A stretch of DNA of 37,699 nt, taken from contig JAUIJD010000044.1 of NCBI GenBank assembly GCA_030431475.1, positions 1 through 37,699 on the forward strand, given 5' to 3'. The notes under the pieces are model-generated. The model was not told the origin of the DNA. It ran no database searches and was given only the letters and a program-made list of their open reading frames with translations. The translations under genes were made by a program, and so were the position numbers. Origin of the DNA: Verrucomicrobiia bacterium (GTDB lineage: Bacteria > Verrucomicrobiota > Verrucomicrobiia > Verrucomicrobiales > Akkermansiaceae). Shown in pieces: positions 27,461 through 35,021 of this stretch (positions are counted from its first letter, which is position 1; every line of letters begins with the position of its first letter).

Positions 27461-28228
27461 TCAGGAGATCACGCCGTTCCCGGATTCGTTCTCCAGGTGC
27501 TCGAGTGCCTTCAGCGTGCCGGCGACGGTGCCGAAGGTCGGGGCGAACATCCAGCCGATGAAGGGGATCATCATCAGCAGCAGGTAGCCGGCGCCGAGTC
27601 CGGTGGAGAGGGCCCGGTGGCGACGGACGAATTCGTCGCTCCGCTTCACGTCGAAGCCCCGATGCTCGAGGGGAAAGTCCATCAGGCCGTAGCCGAGGTA
27701 TTTCGACTGGATGATGAAGAGCCCGGCGGCGGAAACCAGCGAGCCGACGACGGGAATGAGTCCGCAGAGAAGAAAACCGAGGGTGGCAAGGATCTCGCGG
27801 AAGATGTAGCGGAGATTGACGCCGGTGCTGCGGGCCAGCGATTGCGCGAAACTCAGTTCGGACCTGGCGAAGGCGGGCCCCTTTACGGCCTTCACCGTTT
27901 CCTCGGCGATCTTTCCGAGCAGCGGCGAGAGGATGATGAGGGCGAGGTGCTTGTGGAGGAAAACGAAGGCGGTGATGAGGGCGAGAAAGGCCAGGGCGGT
28001 CATGCCGAGCGAGAAGGCGCGGTCGAGCCAGGCCGACCGGAGCTCGATGAGGGAGTCGAGCCAGCCGTGGACCGCGCCCGCGCCAAGCCAGCAGGCGGCG
28101 AAGAGTCCGGCCCCGAGCAGCAGGCTGATGAGTGCCGGCGCGAACTGGTAGGGCCACAGGCCGTGCCGCAGCAGGGTGCCGGGCACGCGGCGGTAGGCGG
28201 AAAGGCCGGAGAGGAAAGCGCGGAGCAC
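27461..28228 (-). CDS. EI24 domain (CysZ-like) membrane protein
   Basis: The protein has several hydrophobic segments and the EI24/CysZ pattern: FLSGLSAYRRVPGTLLRHGLW at the N-terminus, LIILSPLLGKIAEETVKAVKG (as two parts of one stretch), GFLLCGLIPVVGSLVSA and a C-terminal PFIGWMFAPTFGTVAGTLK. CysZ imports sulfate in enterobacteria, but many EI24 proteins are unassigned. No ATG fits, and the GTG at 28228 gives 255 residues, the usual family size; the frame continues to 28564 but there covers the repeat region. It heads a minus-strand run, separated from the cNMP gene by a terminator. Confidence 0.8.
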   Translation of the reverse strand: MLRAFLSGLSAYRRVPGTLLRHGLWPYQFAPALISLLLGAGLFAACWLGAGAVHGWLDSLIELRSAWLDRAFSLGMTALAFLALITAFVFLHKHLALIILSPLLGKIAEETVKAVKGPAFARSELSFAQSLARSTGVNLRYIFREILATLGFLLCGLIPVVGSLVSAAGLFIIQSKYLGYGLMDFPLEHRGFDVKRSDEFVRRHRALSTGLGAGYLLLMMIPFIGWMFAPTFGTVAGTLKALEHLENESGNGVIS

Positions 28229-28300
28229 GGGGCGAGGCTGAGCCTCGAAGTTCAAAGTGAGAAGTTTCAAGTGCCAACCAGGAGGGCGCGGTCCGTACGG

Positions 28301-28358
28301 AAAAAAGGCCCGGCGGATGCCGGGCCCTTGGAAATGGGGAGAGCGGGTTTGAAATCCG
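28301..28358 (-). terminator. 3'-end module 1: terminator plus REP-like hairpin
   Basis: A6, GGCCCGGC-GGAT-GCCGGGCC (28307-28326) then CCTT forms a terminator that reads best on the minus strand, where U6 follows the stem. Beside it lies TGGGGAGAGCGGGTTT (28335-28350) with a partial hairpin AGCGG...CCGCT. The pair begins 41 bases beyond the lipoprotein stop. A nearly identical module follows the aldolase gene at 29085-29215. Confidence 0.75.
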
Positions 28359-28398
28359 CTGGGCAGCAAGATGGGGCCGCGGGCTCTCGAGCCGTCAC

Positions 28399-29010
28399 TC
28401 AGAGACCGAGATCCTTCAACATGGCGTCCGCGGCTTCCTTCATCATGGGTTGCGAGGATTTCCGGAGAGAGTCGATTTCGGCCCCGGTCAGCTTTGACCA
28501 GTCTCCCGTGGAGGGATCCACGTCGCTTTCTCCCCAAAAACAGGGTCCTCCACCGTATCTCCATGGTTGACCCCTCTTCACCTGTCGGTCGTTGTCGATG
28601 TAGGTGCCGTTGTAGTTGCAGAACGGCCAGATGCCGTTGGACATGCCGAAAAGGCTTCTGCGGTAGAGCCCACCGCCTCGCGCCGCCGGGTACTGGTCGT
28701 CGTAGATCGGATGGAGCACCAGGTTTCCTCCCTTGGAAGCCGAGGCTGAAAGGCTGGCCTTGTAGCCTCGCCGTCTCAATTCACCGACGAGAAACTCGGG
28801 GTAGGAGAAACCCGCGTCCGTGATGGATGCGCCTCGATTGTTGAACACCGTGGTTCCGATGCCCACGTAGTGTGGTTGGCAGTCCTTCCCTGCGACCACC
28901 GTGATCCCATGGCGGGCGGACTCACGGACTTCCTCAGGGCTGCTCGTCGCGCAGGAGGCGAGGGTCCCGATGGCGATGATAAGAGTGGCGACGTTGAAGA
29001 ACCAGGACAT
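28399..29010 (-). CDS. Lipoprotein of unknown function
   Basis: The 203-residue protein begins MSWFFNVATLIIAIGTLASC, a clear lipoprotein signal. The mature part has YVGIGTTVFNNRGASITDAG, LVGELRRRGYKAS and an Arg/Tyr/Gly-rich segment with WPFCNYNGTYIDNDRQ. The early part resembles small outer-membrane proteins that assemble polar surface structures, but the match is not firm and no family is assigned. It lies between two copies of the same terminator/REP module. The open frame runs upstream to 29328 across the second copy but the signal peptide sets the start at 29010. Confidence 0.75.
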   Translation of the reverse strand: MSWFFNVATLIIAIGTLASCATSSPEEVRESARHGITVVAGKDCQPHYVGIGTTVFNNRGASITDAGFSYPEFLVGELRRRGYKASLSASASKGGNLVLHPIYDDQYPAARGGGLYRRSLFGMSNGIWPFCNYNGTYIDNDRQVKRGQPWRYGGGPCFWGESDVDPSTGDWSKLTGAEIDSLRKSSQPMMKEAADAMLKDLGL

Positions 29011-29084
29011 GGCGACAAGGGTTGGGCGGGATGCCCGGGGTGAGGCCGTGGTGGCAGGAGTCGGGATGTGCATGTGGTGGGGTG

Positions 29085-29215
29085 AAAAAAAGGCCCGGCG
29101 GATGCCGGGCCTTTTGCAAGTGGGGAGAGCGGGTTTGGCCTGGCCTGCCGTAGCCTTGGCGGAGGAGGCAACCCGCCGCTCGGGTTGCTGAGGCGGCTTG
29201 AAAAGACGCTCTCCA
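29085..29215 (-). terminator. 3'-end module 2: terminator plus REP pair
   Basis: A7, GGCCCGGC-GGAT-GCCGGGCC (29092-29111) and TTTT form a bidirectional terminator. Next to it TGGGGAGAGCGGGTTT (29121-29136) has an inverted partner (CGCTCTCC at 29207-29214), with GCAACCC/GGGTTGC (29168-29188) between. It directly follows the aldolase stop on the minus strand. Confidence 0.75.
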
Positions 29216-29218
29216 TAT

Positions 29219-30250
<1,032 letters not shown>

Positions 30251-30282
30251 AGCGGAAGCGGGTTAGCCGCTGGATCGACGAA

Positions 30283-30313
30283 TGTCTAGGGTTCAGTCAG
30301 GAATGCGTGACAA
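30283..30313 (-). promoter_or_regulatory. Probable promoter of the aldolase gene
   Basis: On the minus strand TTGTCA (30313-30308) and TAGACA (30288-30283) are 19 bases apart, about 35 bases before the ATG. The -10 resembles the TAGACT of the ptsH promoter. Confidence 0.45.
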
Positions 30314-30360
30314 CGGGCGGGAGTTGCGCAGTTCGGGACGCTGTGGTTCGGTCGTGGCCG

Positions 30361-31200
30361 ATGATCGCCGGAATTGAAATGGGAGGCACGAAAACCGTGG
30401 TCGCCGTGGGTGGACGCGACGGCACGGTGCACGAGGAACACCGCTACCCGACCACCGACGGGCCGGAAACCTTCTCCACCGCGATCGAGTGGCTGCGTGA
30501 GCGGGGAACCCCGGAAGCCATCGGCGTGGCGGCCTTCGGGCCGGTGAGCGTGACCCGCAACCGCGCCGACTACGGCTCGATGCTGGCGACGCCGAAGCCG
30601 GGCTGGGCCGGGTTTTCGATTACGGGGGCGCTCGGTGAGGCCTTCCCCGAGGCCCGGGTGGCGATCGAGACGGATGTGAATGCCGCCGCGCTGGCCGAGG
30701 CGGGCGATCTGGAGGACCTCGTCTATATCACCATCGGCACCGGAATCGGCGGCGGGATCCTGAGCGGCGGCAAGCTGGTGCACGGGGTGCTGCACTCCGA
30801 GTTCGGCCACTGGATGCCGCGGAAGGCGCCCGGCGACGACTTCGCGGGCGTGTGCCCTTTTCACGGCGACTGCCTGGAGGGACTGGCGAGCGGTCCGGCG
30901 CTCGCCAAGCGCTGGGGCAGGGAGGCGAAGGACCTGCCGCCGGATCACCAGGCCTGGGATTTCGAATGCGACTACCTCGCCCAGGCGGTGCAGGTGCTGC
31001 TGGCGACGGTGAACCCGGCCCGGGTGGTGATCGGCGGCGGCGTGTCGCAGGCCGAGGGATTTCACCACCGGGTGGAGAAGATCGTGCGCGAGAGGACGGC
31101 GGACTATTTCCCGGCGTTGGCGGAAAATCGGCCTTTCGTGGTGCCGCCGCAGCACGGCCAGCAGGCCGGGATTCGTGGCGCGCTGCTGCTGACGAGGTGA
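30361..31200 (+). CDS. ROK family sugar kinase, probable fructokinase
   Basis: The 279-residue kinase has the N-terminal ATP-binding motif AGIEMGGTKTVVAVGG, the sugar-binding/catalytic ETDVNAAALAE, the TIGTGIGGGI segment and the ROK zinc motif ending CPFHGDCLEGLASGPAL. This combination matches ROK fructokinases of the YdhR/GmuE type, acting in the cytoplasm. It is divergent from fba, giving a short path from fructose to trioses. The start at 30361 is the ATG adjoining the ATP motif. Confidence 0.93.
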   Translation: MIAGIEMGGTKTVVAVGGRDGTVHEEHRYPTTDGPETFSTAIEWLRERGTPEAIGVAAFGPVSVTRNRADYGSMLATPKPGWAGFSITGALGEAFPEARVAIETDVNAAALAEAGDLEDLVYITIGTGIGGGILSGGKLVHGVLHSEFGHWMPRKAPGDDFAGVCPFHGDCLEGLASGPALAKRWGREAKDLPPDHQAWDFECDYLAQAVQVLLATVNPARVVIGGGVSQAEGFHHRVEKIVRERTADYFPALAENRPFVVPPQHGQQAGIRGALLLTR

Positions 31201-31399
31201 CGCGCGGCTTGGCGTAGCAGAGTTGCCGACCCGGAAAGCCGGGCTGAAGGCCCAGGGCTACCCGGTGGCCGGGAACCGGAAAGGAGAAGGGGCGGCCACG
31301 GAAGGAAACTTCGAGGAGAATCGACATTCCTGTCGATCACCCCCGCGAGCCCCTTGGCCGCCAAAGCCTTGCCGACGGAGGCAGTCGCGCAGCGAAATC
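31201..31399. other. Intergenic region with degenerate repeats
   Basis: No gene is supported here. GCCGGGCTGAAGGCCCAGG near 31239 and GCCGCCAAAGCC...GGAGGCAG near 31361 look like copies of short intergenic repeats. No clear terminator for the ROK gene was seen. Confidence 0.4.
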
Positions 31400-31428
31400 C
31401 TCGACATGCCGTGGCCTGATCTCTAACA
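31400..31428 (+). promoter_or_regulatory. Promoter of the PEP-CTERM gene, apparently leaderless
   Basis: TCGACA (31400-31405) and TAACAT (31423-31428) are 17 bases apart. The ATG lies only 9 bases after the -10, so the transcript probably begins at or next to the start codon. Confidence 0.5.
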
Positions 31429-31437
31429 TCGGGGCTT

Positions 31438-32223
31438 ATGTTCTTTCGTTTCCGGCTCGGTTCCAGTGCATCGCGCTCTTCCCTTTCCCATGGCAACCAC
31501 CTCGTCACCGCTCTCGCTTGCGGCCTGCTGGCAACCAGCCCGTCCCAGGCAATCATCGGAGTCCTGACGGAGTTCGGAGGGCCCGGTAACGGGCTGGATT
31601 TCGCCACGAGCATCAGCACCACGGACCTGGTCAACTCGGGCGCGCCCTCGCTGTCGTCGGTTTTTTCGACCGCCGTATTAGGCGAGGGCAACATCAACGA
31701 CGGGGCAGTCACGTCGGGAGTGCCTCGAGAGGACTTCTCGGAGTACCCGGCAACCTTCGAATTCAATCTCGACCTGGTTGCAAATCCTCTGGGTTACCGG
31801 ATCACCTCTCTTTCGACCATCACCGGAGTGGGTGCCACCTTCGACCCGGAATGGTCGGGACGCGAGCACGAGCTAGCCCACCAGAGCTACACGGTCGCCT
31901 ACAGTCTCGTCGGCGACGGCTCCTTCACCGATTTCGCCACAGTGGCCGCGGTGGCGGACCCGGACGACTACTTCGCCAAGGTCACCCTCGTGAACATCCA
32001 AACCGTGGTGCCCGACGGCGTGGACGCGATCCGTTTCAGCTGGTTTGATCCCGTTCCCTCGATCGCACCTGAGGGCACCGACCCAGAGAATACCGCCACG
32101 GTGATCCGCGAGATTGATGTCTTCGGATCCGCCGTCCAGATCCCCGAACCCAGCTCGGCACTGCTGCTCATTACGGGATGCCTCACCATGCTTCGGAGAC
32201 GGAGAATGAACCACGCTGAGTGA
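31438..32223 (+). CDS. PEP-CTERM sorting-signal protein
   Basis: The 261-residue protein has a signal peptide (about 1-38, ending SPSQA) and a C-terminal PEP-CTERM signal: IPEPSSALLLITGCLTMLRR, that is PEP, a hydrophobic helix and basic residues. Such proteins are cut and handled by an exosortase, which is not in the window. The body is Ser/Thr/Asp-rich with strand-like segments (YPATFEFNLDLV, YRITSLSTITGVG), as in a beta-sandwich. Family function is unknown; surface or extracellular matrix roles are usual. It appears at the edge of the repeat-rich accessory region. Confidence 0.9.
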   Translation: MFFRFRLGSSASRSSLSHGNHLVTALACGLLATSPSQAIIGVLTEFGGPGNGLDFATSISTTDLVNSGAPSLSSVFSTAVLGEGNINDGAVTSGVPREDFSEYPATFEFNLDLVANPLGYRITSLSTITGVGATFDPEWSGREHELAHQSYTVAYSLVGDGSFTDFATVAAVADPDDYFAKVTLVNIQTVVPDGVDAIRFSWFDPVPSIAPEGTDPENTATVIREIDVFGSAVQIPEPSSALLLITGCLTMLRRRRMNHAE

Positions 32224-32267
32224 GAAGGGTCCGCCGTCGGAATCGACACACACTTCGATAAAAGGAA

Positions 32268-32293
32268 AAGGGGTCACACTAGTGTCCAAAACA
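32268..32293 (+). repeat. 26-bp dispersed repeat, copy 1
   Basis: It contains the palindrome ACACTAGTGT and reads GGGGTCAC before it and CCAAAACA after it. An identical 26-bp copy in the same orientation is at 37564-37589, on the other side of the two-gene module. Confidence 0.9.
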
Positions 32294-32431
32294 CGGACAG
32301 AATGCCTGGCAGATTATCCGAAGCATCATCCACGCACCATCGCTCCGGCTGCCCGCCAAGAGCGGCCTCGAACCTTCGTATTCTGGGGCCGACCCCGGCG
32401 AGGGAAGCGGCGAGTCTTGGATTTCTGACTT

Positions 32432-32525
32432 GAGTCCCAACGGGACGTCGGAACGTAGCCCCGGGGTTCACCCCGGGGGAGCCATGCCCCCACAACAACC
32501 CGAGCCCTGAAGGGGCGCAGGAATC
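32432..32525. repeat. Intergenic hairpin repeat with CCCCGGGG core
   Basis: CCCCGGGGT-TC-ACCCCGGGG (32459-32478) is a 9-bp stem. Outside it CCCAACGGGACG (about 32436) and CCCTGAAGGGGCG (about 32505) are further short palindromes. I recall similar elements in intergenic regions of Planctomycetes and Verrucomicrobia, but this is memory, not a search. Confidence 0.5.
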
Positions 32526-32592
32526 CGGTCTGTTGTCTTCAAGGACCCGGACGAGTGCGGAGAGGTGAATGCCAAGAATCACGGACGGACCC

Positions 32593-32775
32593 GAATGGCG
32601 CTGCATTAAGGCGGAATACCCTGATTTTCAGTCGTTTGGAGGCGACATTGATTTACTGAGATCATGCCGGGGAGTCTTCGAAGAATCCAGAGCTGGAAGG
32701 TCTTGGCGCGCTCGCTGAAGGCATTGGTTTTTCAAGGATCGTGGGCGCGAAACTGGCCTTAATGCAGCGCCATTC
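32593..32775. mobile_element. 183-bp MITE-like element with 20-bp terminal inverted repeats
   Basis: GAATGGCGCTGCATTAAGGC at 32593-32612 and its exact complement at 32756-32775 form the ends. Identical 11-bp direct repeats (CGGACGGACCC) flank them at 32582-32592 and 32776-32786. The outside sequence joins up to a longer repeat that is found uninterrupted at 37521-37558. There is no credible coding sequence inside, so it is a non-autonomous element. Confidence 0.8.
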
Positions 32776-32831
32776 CGGACGGACCCCTTCGACGGTTGGC
32801 AGATTATCCGCGGTCGATCCACACCCCCGCA

Positions 32832-32866
32832 GGCCGAATGCCAATAATCACGGCCTGACCCCTACG
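32832..32866 (-). repeat. Copy of the GGGGTC-GTGATT-TTGGCATTC repeat
   Basis: On the minus strand it reads GTAGGGGTCAGGCCGTGATT and then ATTGGCATTCGGCC. The same unit is at 37524-37558 (plus strand) and, interrupted by the MITE, around 32566-32795. Confidence 0.75.
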
Positions 32867-33143
32867 AGGGTTGCTGGGTCTCGGGTCGGGGCGCTGGGGT
32901 GGCCGGCTCGCAAAGCCGGACATGAGGGTCATGGCCACCGGTGGCCGAGAGCCGGAGGGGGTCCGGGGCTGGAGATGGAAGCAAGATTCTAGAGAAGGCG
33001 GTGGCAGTAGTCGAGGGCTGCTCCCGGCCGGACCCCGGCGACGCCCGGTGTCATCCGTCCCGTGGAGGCGTCTGCTTGGAAGAGAGCTTGGGCTTCGGGA
33101 GTAGTCTGGGCGTGCACGGTGCCTGTCGTGCGGCGTGATCCTC

Positions 33144-35021
33144 ATGAATACGACGAAGACGCTTCTGGTTTTGTCCGGGGCCCTGCTGGTCGGTGGGTGG
33201 AGTGCGGCTGAAGAGACGCTGCCGCCCTTGAAGGAGGGCAAGGCACCAACGACGGTGCCGGAGATGTGGGCGGGCTTCGATCCGCGCAAGGAACCGCTCG
33301 ATGTGGAGGTGCTGCAGGAGTGGACGGAGGAAGGCGTGGTGATTCGCGTGCTTCGCTACCGGATCGGGACCTTCAAAGGCAAAAAGGCCATGATGGCGGC
33401 GGTCTTTGGGTATCCGAAGGCCGCGAAAGGCTTGCCGGGGCTCGTGCAGATCCATGGGGGCGGCCAGTATGCCGACGCAAATGCGGTGCTGGCCAATGCG
33501 AAGCGGGGATACGCGACGATCTCGATCGCGTGGGCAGGGCGGATCAGATCGAAGAACTACCAGGTGAGTCCTGCGCAGGTTCGGCTTTTCTGGGAGGGGA
33601 AGACCGATCATCCGGACTACCGGGTGACGACGGACTGGGGGCCGCTGGATGCGTACCATGCACCGTCGCGGGAGAAGGAAACGGTTTACCCGAGTGCGAA
33701 GCCGACGCCATTCACGATCGATCCGGTCGAGTCGCCGCGGAACTCGCCGTGGTTTCTCTCGGCGCTCGGGGCGCGACGGGCGTTGACCTTTCTCGAGCAG
33801 CAGCCGCAGGTGGATCCGAAGCGGCTCGGGGTCTATGGTCACTCGATGGGGGGCAAGCTGACCGTGATGACGGCGGCTGCGGACAAGCGGGTGAAGGCGG
33901 CGGCACCGACCTGTGGTGGAGTGAGCGATCGCTACAAGGGAACGCCGCTGTTCAAGGCGACGATTGGGGATCAGCCGAACTTGAGGGGGATCACCTGTCC
34001 GATTCTCTTCCAGACACCGTCGAACGACTTCCATGGTCGGATCAGTGATCTGCAGTTGGCGGTGGAGGAGGTGCAGAGCAAGGACTGGCGCATCAGCAGT
34101 TCGCCGCATGCCAATCACCAGGACCTGCCGGAGTATGAGATGGTGGGCATGCTGTGGTTGGATCACCACCTGCAGGGCGGGCAGGAGCTGCCGACCACGC
34201 CGGAGATGAATTTCGAACTCGTGGGGAGCAGGCAGATGCCGCTTTTCATGGTCAGGCCGGAGTCGGGGAGCAAGCCGGTGGCGGTGGACATCTACTTTAC
34301 CCAGCAGGGGCTCCGGGAGGGAGAGTTCAAGGATCACGAGAACACCAAGGCCCGGTTCTGGCAGCATGCTCAGGGCGAAGAGAAGAATGGTTGGTGGTCG
34401 GTGCCGATCCTGCCGTGGAGCGATGAGCTGCCGCTGTGGGTTTACGCGGATGTGACCTACGAAGCCGCGAAGCCGGTTGCGGGGGCGGGCTACTACTATC
34501 GTCGCTATGTGACGAAGCGGTATCACTTGTCCTCGCGGATGGTGATGATTCCTCCGGGTGGGTTGAAGGGGAAGGGACTGGTGACCGAGGAAGGGAAGCG
34601 ATCCGCGGACATCGAAGGCTTTGAGGAGGGCTGGGAGAAGGAGTGGTACACCCTGCATCCGGAGATGTGGGGGCATCGGACCCACAAGGTCCATCATCCG
34701 CGCTGGAAGGCACCGGAGGGGGCGAGGTTGTCGGTGGAGATCCGTTCGAAGGAAGCGAAGAAGATGGCGATCGGGGTTGATGACTACGGGGCGGACGTCG
34801 ATCTCACTGGAGATGGGGAGTGGCAGAAGGTGGTGCTGACCCCGGGAGCGTTGAAGAATGCCCATGGGGAGCCGCTGCAGAGCTGGGAAGGGATCAAGGA
34901 GTTGCGCCTCATGGCCCAGGACTGGGTGAGGGGGCGGCGTGATGGAGAGAACAAAGCCCGGGAATACGGTGAGCCCTGGAAGGGGGAGGGGCCGGAGTTC
35001 CGGCGTTTGCGTTGGAAATGA
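33144..35021 (+). CDS. Secreted alpha/beta hydrolase (dienelactone hydrolase/acetyl xylan esterase-like) with C-terminal domain
   Basis: From the ATG at 33144 the protein has 625 residues, with a signal peptide (1-22, ending WSAAEE). The hydrolase domain (about 60-345) shows the oxyanion loop HGGG (104-107), nucleophile Ser234 in YGHSMGGK, probable Asp295 (PSNDFHG) and His322 or His325 (SSPHANHQ). The C-terminal part (about 345-625) looks beta-rich, with VEIRSKEAKKMAIGVDDYG and LRLMAQDW, possibly a carbohydrate-binding fold. An esterase acting on a polysaccharide or other ester is likely. It is coupled to the next gene by an ATGA overlap. Codon use looks more G-rich (many GGG glycines) than in most of the window. 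Confidence 0.82.
   Translation: MNTTKTLLVLSGALLVGGWSAAEETLPPLKEGKAPTTVPEMWAGFDPRKEPLDVEVLQEWTEEGVVIRVLRYRIGTFKGKKAMMAAVFGYPKAAKGLPGLVQIHGGGQYADANAVLANAKRGYATISIAWAGRIRSKNYQVSPAQVRLFWEGKTDHPDYRVTTDWGPLDAYHAPSREKETVYPSAKPTPFTIDPVESPRNSPWFLSALGARRALTFLEQQPQVDPKRLGVYGHSMGGKLTVMTAAADKRVKAAAPTCGGVSDRYKGTPLFKATIGDQPNLRGITCPILFQTPSNDFHGRISDLQLAVEEVQSKDWRISSSPHANHQDLPEYEMVGMLWLDHHLQGGQELPTTPEMNFELVGSRQMPLFMVRPESGSKPVAVDIYFTQQGLREGEFKDHENTKARFWQHAQGEEKNGWWSVPILPWSDELPLWVYADVTYEAAKPVAGAGYYYRRYVTKRYHLSSRMVMIPPGGLKGKGLVTEEGKRSADIEGFEEGWEKEWYTLHPEMWGHRTHKVHHPRWKAPEGARLSVEIRSKEAKKMAIGVDDYGADVDLTGDGEWQKVVLTPGALKNAHGEPLQSWEGIKELRLMAQDWVRGRRDGENKAREYGEPWKGEGPEFRRLRWK

Larger units (their letters stand above)
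32224..33143. other. 920-bp repeat-rich intergenic region
   Basis: No coding gene is supported. It contains the first copy of a 26-bp repeat (32268-32293), a TGGCAGATTATCCG string twice (starting 32307 and 32799), a CCCCGGGG hairpin repeat (32432-32525), a 183-bp MITE-like element (32593-32775) inserted in a longer repeat, and a further copy of that repeat (32832-32866). From 32870 to 33143 I see only G-rich sequence and no clear promoter. Confidence 0.7.

Noticed and set aside
32628-32844. Small minus-strand frames in the repeat region
   Set aside because: They run across the MITE and its terminal repeats, with no start signal or recognisable domain.
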